Below, one piece after another: positions 37,721-51,059 of a stretch of DNA of 64,000 nucleotides. The translations under genes and the position numbers were made by a program. This DNA comes from Atriophallophorus winterbourni (lineage: Eukaryota; Platyhelminthes; Trematoda; Plagiorchiida; Microphallidae). How positions within the stretch are numbered: the stretch's first letter is position 1; each line of letters opens with the position of its first letter. The stretch is from assembly GCA_013407085.1 (NCBI GenBank), contig JACCGJ010023303.1, forward strand, positions 78,910 to 142,909, written 5' to 3'. The notes beneath the pieces are model-generated. The model searched no databases. It was not told the DNA's origin and worked only from the letters and a program-made list of their open reading frames with translations.

Positions 37721-39536
37721 TATGCGATGTGGCCTCGATTGACCTACCGCCATAATCCCCGACCCATTACATTATGGTATGATAAGTTGGGCATATTTAC
37801 CCAATCAATTTGACAACAATCGCTGAAGATGTTGCCTAATCTGGCAACGAAACGTCCGATGCAAAATCAACAAGCTCGGAGAACAAATTCAAGCAAGCTA
37901 CAACAACGACACGAGCTACAAATATTCCAAACAATACTAACATATTTACCCAAATTTACAAATCAAATGGGCTCCTCCAAACGAAATATCATCTGAGTGA
38001 TTGTTGCCCATGTGGCTGTTGGCAATGGTGTCAGAATGCAAGGTTTCCATCAATAAAGATTTGTTCATCAAAAGATGATAAAAAGGGAAAGAAACTTCCT
38101 AAACGAGAGTACGGAAATTGAATACAATTATTTCCTAGTGATTTGACAGTAAAAAATCTATAAAACATGTTAGGATTCCATTTTTGAAATTCATTTGATT
38201 ATTGAGATAATATTGTAAGCTTACTAGTAATAAATATCAAACAAGTAGTTTTATCGATCAAAATTTACGGTAACCTTGTTTTTTACATCCAAACTGTTTA
38301 ACTGGCTGCTCTTGTCATCAATATAATGCAAATGAATTCACACGCAAAATCGATATTGAAACTGACAGTCAGTGAGGAGTTCAAATTAACTGCCACTAGT
38401 AAAAGAGGTAGTGACTTGTTAAAACTAATCCGCCTCCATTTGGTACTGAAATTTCAAACAGTCCAAAACGTGAACGCAATTAGGTCCAAAAAATTCAAAA
38501 TGTCGCACTCCCGTTTCCCGTGCCATCAGAAGTGGCGTCCTCGAACGGGTTCAAGTAGCATTATTTGAAATGCCCGATGGTGTGGTTTTTATACATTCAT
38601 TCACCCCATTATCGATTACCGTTAAAATCAAAAATATTAATGACTATTTTGATGGTAATATGCACTTTAACGTTCCATGAATGCTTTGTGTTCACTTGTA
38701 CTTGTTGCTGGTAGCCAATGTGGACGTTAAATATTTAGCAAACGTTTATCAATATTGTAAAGGTATCCTTGTGAACAAATTAAGATTGTTGATGAAATAC
38801 TGTTTGTCATGATTCAGTGAACGGTAGCAAATTAATACAGATTTGATCCACGTGCAAACTATCTACCGAGGTTTATGCGTAAATCTTTAAAAATTGATTT
38901 GCAAGACTGCAGCACTCAAATAAGTATTATTATTGAGGATTTGGGACTTTGTAGACCCATGGAGAGACAGCCTCATGAGGTGGGCTATAGTTTAGTTAGT
39001 TAGTTTAATCTTATCGAGGCAGGATGAGATCAACAAGAAAAAAAAGAGTTTATTCGTGTACACGAATTTTCAATAATAAAATTAGTTTTTCCACAAAGCT
39101 AAGAAAAAGTGAAATGCATAAAATCACACAAGCCTTTATTCAAGCAAAGTGTCGCATATTAAATACTGTACGTGGGCCGAAATACTGTCAGATTACCCAT
39201 GCCTCGACAAACATGCGAACAAAATTAGAAATGAAGTTAGAAAAAGATCTCAACATCGGTTATCAAATTGTCAGGCACATCATCAACTCTGAAACAGCCA
39301 TCCATTGATTAAAACTTAATGTGAGGAACGAAAGAGTTCATGAATTTATTAGTTCTTGAATAAGGAATAAAATATTAGCTTCGGGTGGAGAAAAAAGATT
39401 TGCAGGAAAGGATAGTCTTGTTCTGTGGATGTGAACTATCAAAAGAAATGCTTTTATCAATCTGTTGCATTCACGGAAGTGACGATCGACAATAATGTCT
39501 CGAATTAAATCTACAGAAACACTACGAAGCAATAGG

Positions 39537-39559
39537 GTGTGTGTGTGTGTGTGAGTGTG
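39537..39559. repeat. GT dinucleotide repeat
   Basis: About ten GT units followed by an imperfect tail. Confidence 0.9.
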
Positions 39560-39595
39560 CAAGTACTAGAAATGTGAACACCACAATTTTTAGTC

Positions 39596-39965
39596 ATTTT
39601 GAGCGCTTGACCGGGAATCATTATGTGAATGTTTAATTGATAATCGTGGCCTTTTTACAATTCTACATAACAACGGCATTAGGGTAATACTTTGCTTACC
39701 AGTTCACTACTGTTTCAACGTTTACTGAATCTAATCTTATTGTTTCCACCTGAAGACGGCGAACAATCAGTAACCGGTTGTGGTGTGCGCGTGTCGGGGA
39801 TTTGAGCACCAGATTAATTTGTCTATTTTGTACGTCTTAAGCGCATGACCGGGACTCGCCCTGTGATTTTTTATTGGACCATTGTGGTTCGTCTCACTAA
39901 TCCTATCTCACAGTGGTATTTTAGTATAACTTCGTATATTTGATTTACTTTGCTACAGCAATATT
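39596..39965 (-). repeat. SINE-like repeat, tandem pair
   Basis: A full copy (39596-39800: 'gcttgaccgggaatcat' to 'accggttgtggtgtgcgcg') is followed at once by a second hairpin half ('gcgcatgaccgggactcgcc', 'accattgtggttcgtctcac'). The second lacks the GT-rich end. Confidence 0.65.
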
Positions 39966-40754
39966 TCTAGCTAAACGGGACGTGTTATTACGAAGCTATT
40001 AGAATATCATGTATACATATTTTCTACCAATAATTTCCTTTGAATATTATTCAAAGTATAATTGAGTCAAAATTAATAAAACTATGATTCCATTGTTCTC
40101 GAACAAAAGTGAGATTAATTTTCCTCGTATCTTCTTTGCTGAATGGCTCAAGTTATTCTTGCTTAATCATAATTATCTTAATAATAATCACTCGGTCAGC
40201 TATTTTAAGAACTGGTTAATATTTTTAGAGTTAAAACGCATAATTGCTTCCAATACTTATGTAAATTGTTTTCCATTTTTAGTCGGATTAAGCAACGCGT
40301 ACACTCAAATTTTTTTACCGAAAATTCGAAAGTTTTCCGCCATGCATGCGCTGCAGACTACTCCCAATTTAATCGCGGAATTTTAATTGAAATCCAATGA
40401 ATGGAACTCATAATTCCTGAAATTCAGATCATTGCATGTGTAGTTCAATTAGTTTTTAGTGATATTAGACAAACGTTGGTTGCCAGAGTGACTACATTTA
40501 CAGGATATTTCTTCAAGTGACTGGAATACGTTTAAACATGTTCAGCAGCATATAATTATTGAAAACATATTTGTGAACAAATCGCAGTTTATTGTAATCG
40601 CGATGTTGTGATCATCAACATATTATTGCAGTAGATTTTGGGTAGATATACAATGTCAGTCAATTTATTTTATATTAACTATTTTGGATAGATAAATCCG
40701 TTGGGTTGGCGCTTATTTGAGATTTTATTCACACGAAGGTCTACATGTAATATG

Positions 40755-41250
40755 ATGTCATATACTAGAGGGTTTGCAAAAGTGATAAGAAAGCCCTCAC
40801 GTGTTATAGAGCGAATTGTGCGCGAAAGAATTGTGAGTCATCTCGAAGTCAAAAACTTGTTGTCCAGAGAGCAACATCGATTTTGGAAGTCTTGTTCTTC
40901 TTGACTAACCTACTGGAGACAATGGACAACTGGACGCAGGCAGTGGATGATGATAGTTACTTTCTCTTGGTCGCGCACTTTGGAGGCACCGTGTAAAGCG
41001 TCATCACCAAGTTAGAGAAAAGCGGATCCTGATCTTTGCTGCATAACGTTGATCACGCCATCAGAGTGCAAATTCCGCCGATCGGCTCAGTACAACCTAA
41101 GGCTGTGAGCGCTGCGAGAGTTATTGTTCACTTGTGATCTGCATCATGAGTAACCGAAGGACCCAATCAACAATAATAGAGCAGGTACTAGCTTGACGCA
41201 TTACTCTCCGGTCGTTGTCAATATACATTTTCCATGTGAGAACGGTGGGT
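40755..41250 (+). mobile_element. LINE fragment, reverse transcriptase, broken
   Basis: RVIERIVRERIVSHLEVKNL and LSREQHRF, then in another frame LTNLLETMDNWTQA, are the N-terminal reverse transcriptase block of CR1/Jockey-like elements. A Cys-x2-Cys piece near 41110 recalls the LINE-B finger, so two elements may be joined here. Confidence 0.6.
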
Positions 41251-43879
41251 ATTTCAGATTCATCATGCCTATATGTGAAACCATAACATAGTCTGAACAA
41301 AGAAACCTCGTTTGCATGGCATCTGTCGCACTTGTCTACTCGGCCCTACTTGTTATTAAGCAAAATACAAATGAGCCAAGTATTTTGATTTTGATGGGAC
41401 ATTTATGAATGGTATAATCAACAGATTAGTGGAATCAGACCATTTTCTGCTCACACACTTGCTCACATGTCGGAGCACCTGTCGCTATTTAATTGGCCGT
41501 TCCAGAACAAAATGCCTGCTTGCAATGATACGTGAAATTGTAAGGAAACTACGTCGCACCGGTCTCTAGTTGTTAGGATATCTCAGATTATTCCTCCTGA
41601 AATAAACTGGTGAAATTTCAACAGAGATATACAATATATGCAATTAGCCTCAAGCTAGTATAAACCTAAAGATTTTGATCCAAGAATCCTGTTTGTCTTA
41701 TTCTATTTTTAAAGTTATTCGAATTACCAAAAGTAAATATTACTAGATAAATTTATTCCAAACAAAATGATTCTTTAGTATTGTTGAGAAAATTTGAAAG
41801 TATTCTACTAAATCCAATAAGCATTTAGCTTTGTCTTATGAAAGAAAAGCTTGAAAAATTCAGTTAGAACCGTTGTAGGGTAACGTTTTGTTTCTCAAAA
41901 TGATCGATCTTTAGAGTAAGTTCCGATTTAGATTGCCTTAGCCAAGCAATCCTAAACTGGACATGAAATACACGATACATAGTCGCCACTGAGCTTGAAA
42001 AGATAGGCAACAAGATTGAAAGTAAGCAACGCACTTCATTGTATCCTGTAAAATCCCTCAAATCTTTTCTTCCTATGCAAGTGCGATCAATAACCACCGA
42101 CCAAATAGCGTATTTGCCTAATCTGTGCGCAAAATAGGAGCGTTGCACATTATTGTTTATCCACTGCAATAGCGAACCGCAAGATTGTGCAGATGTCCAA
42201 TCCACCAACCAATTCCTACCAAAACACTTGTTTTTTATTCAACTTGGCATGGATTTGTTAGATATAAATTTTCCATGCATTGTCAGCAAATGCATTCCCG
42301 TTTAACGGCTAAGTTTTTTCGAGTGATCTCACGCTTCATATCTGCTTTTCTATCGATCGACAGGTCCATTCATCCTATAATCCGTGAACAGAATGAATCA
42401 TTCATTCAGTCATCAAACACGAAAGCACATGCTACCGTCAGGGAGGATTTGCCTTGTCATATTCGATTCGTTTGTCAGCTTGCAACCAGAAAGAATTCGT
42501 TTCCAAATCTGATTTGTCTCAGCGTTTGAGATAACTTTTCACGTTAATTTTCGCTAAAAAATTTACGACAAAATCATTTAAACGTTGACTTGAAATTGTC
42601 CGAATATATAAATGGATTTGTGATTACAGGATTCAAGTTTTCGACAGCGATGTGGTTTAGATAAAAATTCTACTGATTAATGAACCTTGACGGTTCTCGA
42701 AATTTAGGAGTACGATAGCACGAGATTCGGCACTTACGGATTGTAACCGCAAGAAGGCAAACGTATTGAGTGCGAAAATGTGACCCAGAATCTGGCCAAG
42801 AAACGTGTGCGGAATTTAGTTTGTTGAGCAATCGATTGGAGAGGGTATGGTACCAACAATTTGAGTAAGCACTGATAAGTAGTAGGTTGTCTTAGAGGAC
42901 CAGCAGATGGCCTCTATAATCGTGGAGTGTGTTGATAATGAAAATACACTTAACCCTTAACTGCCCAATTTAATTTCTAGGCTGAATACGCAAACTCTCG
43001 ATGCACACTAGCGTTATATGCCGGATGACTGCTGTATCTCCGTATCAAACTGGTATCAGACTTGTATTGAACAAGTAAAAACACAAAGGAAACGATTTGG
43101 ATTGATCCCTGTTTATTTATACAACTTTTAATTAGCGTACCGAATTCGGTACTGAGGGCAGTCAAGGGTTAACGCTGTACTGCCACGTGTGATTCTTCGA
43201 TATCACGAAGCATCAAATCCTTTTGTTGAATCGAATGTGGTTACAAATTATGCGCATTTGCACACTTTACAATCGCACAAACTCTACAACTAGATTCGTG
43301 TTGTTTTCGTTAATCGGTTAGAATCACTACGATTAAACTCGGTGGGTCTCAAAACACGACAGAAATAATAGCCATAGCTTTTGATTTTTAGACAGGGGTG
43401 GCGGATCCAAACCATTCAATCACATTAACACACATGCACATGCATGTAATTTCAAGCGCATCGGTTTTTAAAAATTATTCATATATTCAAACTTCGCGTT
43501 CACACAAATTCTACGACCTGTTTCGTACTGTATGTTGTCAAACGTTGCAAACAAAATGATTATAAAATGCATGCGTTCTAAATTTGAATGAAAGATAAAC
43601 CCTACGGTCTGACAGAACACTAAATCTTCGTCTTCAAAATGATTTGACAGCCATAATTTAATAAAAAGTGGTACACTTTCATAGATTGTTTGAAGCTCCA
43701 GTGATTGTAGCGTCATGTAGCATCTCGACTCTAAAGTCAGGAGTACATAATCAATCAAGCCTTATTTATATCATAAGTGGCGCGGATGAGTAGCTATGTA
43801 GACCATCCATCATGAGTAATACAAAGTATTTTCAAATTCAACCGTGATCAGATTCACGATGTCAATTTGATTAAAGGTA

Positions 43880-44010
43880 GAATTCAAGAATCACATTTCT
43901 AACACTTTTTCATTGTTTCACTGCTTACTGAACCTGATCTTACTGTATCCGCTTGATCCCGGCAAACAGCTAAAAATCGTTGGTGATGTGTATGTGCAGG
44001 GGATGTCATT
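43880..44010 (-). repeat. SINE-like dispersed repeat, partial copy
   Basis: Holds 'actgaacctgatcttactgt' and 'cccggcaaacagctaaaaat', then a GT-rich end. Confidence 0.55.
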
Positions 44011-45199
44011 CCCATTTATTTGGCCGTTTGACTTGAATCCACTGTTTCAATTGGTCGGGCAAAGGTTGGCTGTGCTATTTTGATTCGCAGTGGCATTCAA
44101 ATTTAACTATTTTATATCAGGATTAATATTTTTAACTAAAAATGCTACGTTCTTAGATGAAATGTTCCCTTTCAATGCAATAGGTATAAACATGGTAGAT
44201 TATCTGCTCAGCTGATTCAATCTTATGGACCGAAAAATGATGACTCGTTTGACAAATAACGATTTCGGATATCGCGTTTTATTCAATGCTACACCACGTT
44301 GTTCAACCATAAAACCTTGCCTCGATAAATTTGTATTTGATGTCTCAAAATACTGATCGAGTCACCACGAAAGGGTGTGTAAGATGCGAATTGTATTGAT
44401 GGGGTGTGTGTGGGAGGAACACCACGAAAATACGCCTTTTAAACCCATGGTTTTAACCCATTCCCTTGGGTGTGGACGCACATTAAAAATGTTGGCCATG
44501 CCAGCCTTATCCAGCACTGACATACAAGTTCAGACTTTTTCATTTCTCCACTGTATCGAGGCCTGCAGATCCCGATTGTACCTTCCCTACCTATAAGTGC
44601 AAACTGTACGAAACCAGTCGTGGGCGTATGTGTGCACACGATGGAAATGCATGCGGATAGAAATTGTTAGAGTGCAACAATAGATAATCCACTAATCGTA
44701 ATTAGAATAATTGGTATCATAATAATTATAACGGGGGGTTACTTCATCAATTCAAAAACCTCCCATCATTCACCTGGGGACTATTTATTTCCTCTTGGTT
44801 GAGAGTAAATATATTTTAGAAACAAATGTGAATCCCCACTTCGAAACTTAATACTAATGCAAACAGCTTCATTCATTTGCTTCATTTTGTCGAAAATTGT
44901 CAAACGTGACAACAAATGATAGACTCAAACCGACTGATCACGCAAAACAATCATTATAGTTGACTGCTGTGTTCGATAAAACGAACACGCGGCTTTGTAC
45001 ATTTCTCGAGGATTCCTTAAAAAAATTAGTTTGGAATTTCAATAAAATAATTCGGGATTGTTGACTTTAATTTTTCACAAAAAGTATCATAGTTCAAACA
45101 GAGCGCTGAAAGTTCGTCTTCATTATAAGCCACGTGAAGTTTTGCATAAACATATTTTGATTTGAACAATATTGATTGAAATGGAATTAAGCGTCGTAC

Positions 45200-45290
45200 C
45201 AGGAATCACTTTGTGATCCTTTATTTGTATATCGTAGTTCGTCGAACGATTTCTATTCACCAGTGGAATTAAAGTATAACTTTATGGATT
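45200..45290 (-). repeat. SINE-like repeat, hairpin half only
   Basis: 'ggaatcactttgtgatcc' and 'gtagttcgtcgaacgatt' keep the two inverted repeats, followed by 'caccagtggaattaaagt'. Confidence 0.55.
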
Positions 45291-45566
45291 TTTTTCTGAT
45301 GACGCGAAATTCGTGCTTCTTATGATGCATGAATAAAATTGTAAAAGTTAAATGAGCATTGTTCACATTGAATGAATGAAATACAAAATGAGAGTTTTGA
45401 CATAAGTGCAACAGCATAAAACCAAATGAGTTTGTTCCCTTTTGAGCACATTTCATGATATATAAAATAAAAATTAGCGTACGAAATATACCTATTATAA
45501 GGATTATCTTATCTTGTCTTTGGCTTTGTAAATCATGATGATTTAACATTAATCGCTCAACCTTAC

Positions 45567-45652
45567 CTGTAGAGATTATCTCGATCGATTTTAACACAGA
45601 CCGATAATGTAAATTTGTGAATATGATTTAAATCAGGTGCCAAAGAAATCAT
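45567..45652 (-). CDS. Candidate initiator exon of the DLC gene
   Basis: An ATG at 45652 opens 28 codons ending at the donor ctacag|gtaagg with two bases left over, exactly the phase needed by the exon at 33458-33644. An in-frame TGA lies just upstream and there is no AG acceptor between it and the ATG, so it could only be a first coding exon. Its end (VKIDRDNLYR, then KKHKLED of the next exon) resembles the MKLDVNFQRKK that follows the SAM domain in DLC1. The intron would be 11.9 kb. A chance match is quite possible. Confidence 0.28.
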
Positions 45653-46095
45653 GTAATTTAGAAAATATCAATTGGTGCAAGTCTCAAGATTGTATGCACA
45701 TATATTTCATAATACCAAAAGATATACCTCAGTCGCATATCATGTGTTGTACGACAAAATATGCTGTGGGTTAATAACGTTGACAATCTTTTACATAATT
45801 TCGATTTCTAAACGATGTACCACTAAAATATTCTGCACCGTTTACTTCTTACTTTTATAAGATCATCAAGTCCATCAGCTTGTATTCGTTAACCAGAGAC
45901 ATATTGAGCTCAACGCATGTGCACACTTTGCGTAAAACCGACAAAATTCGCAAGCGGTTTCATGCTACTTGCACCCACCATTGTAAAAAGTACGAACGGG
46001 TTCCGCATGAGTTGAGTTTAATGTAAGACAAAACCTGATCTTTAAAGTCGCTAACGGACTTAAGGACTCCTCTGACGCGTAACACACAAATTATG

Positions 46096-46140
46096 TTGGC
46101 CTCCTTCGGTCGATGTCGACCATGGATGTACATCACAAAC
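46096..46140 (-). mobile_element. LINE-B 3' end only
   Basis: Carries 'ggtcgatgtcgaccatgg' followed by 'atgtacatcacaaac', the conserved terminal block shared with 2081-2130 and 51060-51098. Confidence 0.55.
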
Positions 46141-47219
46141 ACACAAAGAGCGTTGCACAAAATATAGTAGTCTCTGCACGAAACATCACAAACTTAACAA
46201 CCGGTTTCATAGTTAATGATTCACAAGTTAGGGACAGCGTGATTCCGTTTTAATGTCATCTTCGACATCACGCTATATCAGGTCAAATCAAATTAGAACT
46301 GCTAATGATTGATCTGAAATTTGTCAAATTATCATTAAGAATTGGTTATTCATTCTTCTCCACACAGATTCGTATTTCTTAAATCCTTAAGTAACTAGCC
46401 AGGTAGCTACAAATTGTTTGAATTTGTTATGTTGTTTGATAAAGAAGGTAGGACTCAACCTAGTCGATCCCAAAGTTCACTGTCCATCAACGTAGAATGG
46501 CGAAAAGAAAATTGATCGCACAATAAATAGTTATTCACACCAGAATCGCAGAGATCAATTACAACAGAGTGAGCATTACTTTTCCAACAGATAAGATAGA
46601 TGTTTCTAGAATGTCGCTCAAGAATATGTCGATAATGATGCAAGCATTAATTGAATTTCAAAAGTTCGAACGTTTTCATTGACCAATAGTAGTGTTCAAT
46701 TTCAGGCCAATCAGCGTTTCGGACTGTTTTATTTGTTAGGAGCAGTGCCTCTCGACAGAAGTCGTCCTGACAAATTCATTTGATCGATACAGTCGATTCA
46801 TGCATCCCTTCATTGAATATCTTAAGAAGGCTAACAATGTTCTAACCAAACTATGCAACTGCTTTTATTGAACTACTTTATTGTATCAAAATTCATACCA
46901 CTATAGTGTTAATAAAAAGCAATTTCATTCTAAGGCAAGTCGTTTTATAGCGCAGTCGATCTGAAAAGACAAGCGCACCTCGATTAGGCTTGATCGATCT
47001 GAGATTCATTGCTACCTTAGTGCTTGTACTCCATGGAAGACCGACATGATATAATTAACAGATAAATTTTAATGTGGCTTAGCATAACTGACAATATAAC
47101 CTTGATATATATGGTATAAAGTTGTCACGACCGGATCGATTTTGAGGATAATCTCCCAATTACAAAAGTACTGTGACGCATGCTAAAAAAGACGCCTTTT
47201 ATCATAACCTCACAACAGT

Positions 47220-47930
47220 CCCCATAATGTGCCACTATAAAACGGTGTAGTGGTATTGGGTGATTTCAATGCCAGAGTTGATGCAGATTACGAGTCTCTG
47301 CAAAACTGTCTAGGAAGGTTCGGAGTAGAAAATGGACAACGACTATTAGAACTGTGTACGCAGTTCAGTATTTGTGTCAGTAACACTTATTTTCAAACAA
47401 AAGTCACTTGGAAACATCCTTGCTCTACGCATTGGCATCAGCTGGATCTTATTGTTGTTAGGCGCACTAATATCGGAAGCGTACTCATCATCAGATCATA
47501 TCAAGGCGTAGATTGCAACACTGACCATTCGCTGGTTTGTGCAAAACTAAAGTTTACCCAGGCGAGATTTCACCACGCCAAATTGTCCCCTCGCATGTGT
47601 GAACCCAATCTAGCTGCGCGATTTGCAAAAGCCTTCACAGTCGATTTCAACAAGTAAACCCACTCGAATCGGGTTCAGCGAACTGGGAATCGCTAAAAAC
47701 TTTGCATATGCCAAGTCGCACTTTCCACTTACGGACCGAACACAGCTTGAAAGAGCGATTGGTTCGAAGCAAAAGCTTCTGAGATGACTGTTGTGTTGGA
47801 CGAGAAACGGTCAGCATTCTCAACGTGCAAAGTTTTATAATGCTATTATGGTGAGCCACATCAGCGAATTGAGCGTGCTGGAATATTGGACAACTGTGAT
47901 CAATGACGAAGAGGCGCACGAATACTCAAT
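47220..47930 (+). mobile_element. LINE-B copy with long endonuclease reading frame
   Basis: Open for 136 codons from 47250. GDFNARVDADYESLQNCLG and NTDHSLVCAKLKF are the GDFN and S/TDH motifs of APE-type endonucleases of non-LTR retrotransposons; RRTNIGSVLIIRSYQG lies between them. A stop at 47655 interrupts it, after which the linker toward reverse transcriptase is still readable (ANWESLKT). The 5' part of the endonuclease and the whole reverse transcriptase are missing. Confidence 0.8.
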
Positions 47931-49189
47931 AATGATAAATGTTAGTGTCAGTGAAGCAACCTATTATACTTCATTCAAGTTTGCTTTGTTCGTTTTAGTG
48001 AACCAAATTTATTTTACAACCTCCATTCACATATGCCTCCTGTCTTTAGATGAAAATAGATTTAGGATAATGCAATTGCGATAATACGTTCCGTATATCC
48101 AATTACACTACACTTGAATATTTCTTGAGATTCGCAAATTTATTTACCTGAACAAAATGTTTATCTGTTGGTGGTCAGGCCTTGAACTACCTTCAAATTT
48201 TCAAACCCCAAATTAATTCTACAAGTTTCAACTAATCTCAGAATATTGTTCTGTAAACGTATTTTCGCCTTTTTCATTCTTGTATAAAAAATTTAGCAAA
48301 TGTCAAATTAAGCGTAAAGCGGTTTATCAGCAGAACCTGGGCTAGATCAATTCTATTCGGGATAGATATTAAAAAAACAATTTCTTTTAAATTTGAAGAA
48401 GTTAATGTTTAGCAAATTACCGTGAATGCTTTCGCAGATTTCAACACAAGCCTGATAACACGCAACTCCTAGCAATCCAGTGGAAACGTGTTACTCAATT
48501 TGCCGAAACAGCAATTTATTTATAGTTCGATGGAATTTATCTACCTCATCGAATCGGCAAATGACATTTAGTCTTGTTACGTGCAAAATAGGAAACATTT
48601 GGGTGCGAAGTCGAATTACAACTCCCATTTAGCGCGTTCGTGAATCGAGGATAATGTGACCTCTATTCGTTTGATTAATGTCCATGTAAATGAGATGCGC
48701 GCGAAAAGGATTGTGATCAATACCATTGTTACCTTATCAATAGCGTGGTGTTTGCTAACGTGCAAATAATAATGTTGAGAAAAGCGTTGTTGCTGTCAAT
48801 AAATTTCATCAGTTAAGCTGCCATGTTGAAAGTTGTATCGGCAAAATGCGGGGTTAAGGATCGAGGCCGCTGTTTCGTGTTCCGAAAATTCGAGAATCTA
48901 GTAGCAAAACCAATCCTGTACTGGAAACCGCTAAACGTAACAAAATCGATTGCAATCGAGACAACTGTAGCGTATTAGATACGATACATTCAGACGCAAT
49001 TGCAAACACTTTTGAAACTATTTAGCGGGGTTGTAAGATTTAGGCAACAAAATAACTTTATTGAAATATCTTGCATATACTTCGTGAGTCGGTCGAATAA
49101 TGTTAAATAGATAGCTTGCTCTCAATTTGTTTGTCATTTTAACTAAGTTTTCTTGTTTGTATGCATATTAATACTGTCTTCTAGCTCAG
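47931..49189. other. No recognised content
   Basis: AT-rich sequence without exon signals or repeats that I recognise. Confidence 0.5.
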
Positions 49190-49345
49190 TTAGCAGACTC
49201 AGGTAATGCAAACCGAATACTCGGGGGAGTGTGGCGCTTATACCCCCAGCCTCTACATACCACAACCGGTTTTTGACTATTTGTCTTCATCAGAAAGCGA
49301 CAGTAAATATTAGGCTCATCATCGAGTCTTGAAACTTTTTACGAA
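49190..49345 (+). repeat. SINE-like repeat with tRNA-like head
   Basis: 'tagctcagttagcaga' resembles a tRNA A box, and 'gcaaaccgaatactcggg' about 20 bases later is a poor B box. The body follows in the sense opposite to most copies ('accacaaccggtttttgac', 'cttcatcagaaagcgacag'). This suggests the family is a tRNA-derived SINE. Confidence 0.5.
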
Positions 49346-49857
49346 TACGAATGATCTAGTCCAATATACAAACATTAAGGAACATTAATAACCGACTCTT
49401 GTGTTTTGTATGATAGAAGATGTTTGTGATCTAAAATTTCAGTAAATGTTGGGCTTATATTTACTGAGCTTATGATCAGTTTTCCTCTTTCTCATTCTCA
49501 AAAAATATCAATTTTAAGCTTACTACGTAGCAAGAGAGTTCCAAGAAAGGAAGTGGAATTCTTTTAAACATAAATTTAACATTTTACATCATAGGTATAT
49601 CGTACAATCGGAAACATAAATATAAAATCTACTGAATAGCCGGTTTCGTTAAAACTTACTGCTATCATCAAACTTCAACGGGATAACCAAAGTTGACAGC
49701 ACGCGTGCATCCGTAGCGTTATTTAAAAACACGTGGTGACCATCCAAATGCTGTTTTCAGTCTGCCGGAAGCAGGTCTTCGTTGGTTGACAGCTCGTACA
49801 CTGTGCATTCTACAACGTCGCCATGCCCACAAAAGTAAATATCGCCTGAGTGGATGT

Positions 49858-49858
49858 A

Positions 49859-49906
<48 letters not shown>

Positions 49907-49931
49907 CACACGCACACACTCACGCACGCAC
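49858..49931. repeat. CGCA tetranucleotide microsatellite
   Basis: About 13 clean CGCA units and an imperfect tail. Open frames across it (Ala-Arg-Thr-His repeats) are artefacts of the repeat. Confidence 0.97.
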
Positions 49932-51059
49932 TGTACAAAGCAAACTTTGCATATATAATTTATTTAGCCAATCAGAATTGCATGCTACAATGGCGTCAAT
50001 TAAGTACAAATGTGGTCTATAGAAGGTCAGTGTGTGCAGCTGAAGCCTTGGTTGTTTGTTGATTTATCGATGACGGAGACTGATATAAGCACAACGCTAC
50101 TAGGGTATTAACTCAAGGAAGTCATTCAATTTTTATTTTGACATACACCTTTTCATTGGTTCAATATAAGAAAATCAATATTCAATCAATTATTATTCTT
50201 AAACAACGAAATGAAATTACACTCATTGAGTGGTTTTAAAACTTCCAGGTTGCAACACTAAATCCTTTACACGCTAATTGACAGAACTGGCTAAAATCAC
50301 CAATGGTTTTGGATCAATCAGTCGTTTTAACTCTTACACAAGATTATCCCATTACCTCAATCTGACAATAACAAATTTCACGTTACCGACTGTAAATTGC
50401 TTTGGGTGGCAAAGTGATGAGTAGGGAATAGAAACATATATTTGGTTTGCTCCCTTATCACATACAATCTTTGATGGGTTTCACATTGTGTTAGATATCG
50501 GGTGCTATTTGCCAACGTAGATTTTCTGAAACTCGAAACAGCGTGTGGTTGAAAGACAAAGTTGGACATTGTGACAACTGCTAGATGAAACTCAACGATA
50601 TTGCTAAAATAATTTTTACATATGGTGTATGCTATTTCGTTTTTTTAGTTACTCGCATGTCCATTTTCTTACCCAGTACCGAAGTGTAATATTTCAGATG
50701 AAAATAAAAAGAATATCAGTCGCCCATGCAATTCCATTAATATTGATTGTTGCATTATATTTAATTCAAGCACTTTAGGAAGACGTTAATGTATTTACAG
50801 ATCATAACGTTTTCGTTGCTATTCACTGGAAAATATTTACTGATAGTATCATATTTGAGAAATAAGTAGTTTTAAATTAATGAAAGCGGCTCGGAGCACA
50901 ATGGTGTTTGCGCTAATTAGAGAGAATGTGCTTAAACCCAATTTCTCTGCATAATCCGCTCTAAAATTGAAACAAGCTTAATCGGAAAGATAAATGCGAT
51001 CGAATATCATTCTGTTCAGTTTGTGATAATTTAACTATGACTGCAATTGATTGTATCTG

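Larger units (their letters stand above)
33645..45566. other. Gene-poor region upstream of the recognised DLC exons
   Basis: Either the first DLC intron or 5' flank. It contains an AT microsatellite (34.5 kb), a possible orphan exon (35.6 kb), repeat R2 (37.1 kb), SINE-like repeats (39.6, 43.9 and 45.2 kb) and a LINE fragment (40.8 kb). Open frames at 38326-38568, 39024-39308, 40084-40386, 41864-42208 (minus) and 43468-43758 (minus) have no recognised motif. A decayed element is also likely at 44370-44660, which shares words in inverted order with 27650-27840. Confidence 0.5.

Noticed and set aside
41864..42208. 114-codon minus-strand frame with a hydrophobic stretch
   Set aside because: It reads somewhat like protein, but I see no family motif, start context or exon borders; left unannotated.
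49786..50062. Ala-Arg-Thr-His repeat proteins on both strands
   Set aside because: Pure translation of the CGCA microsatellite.
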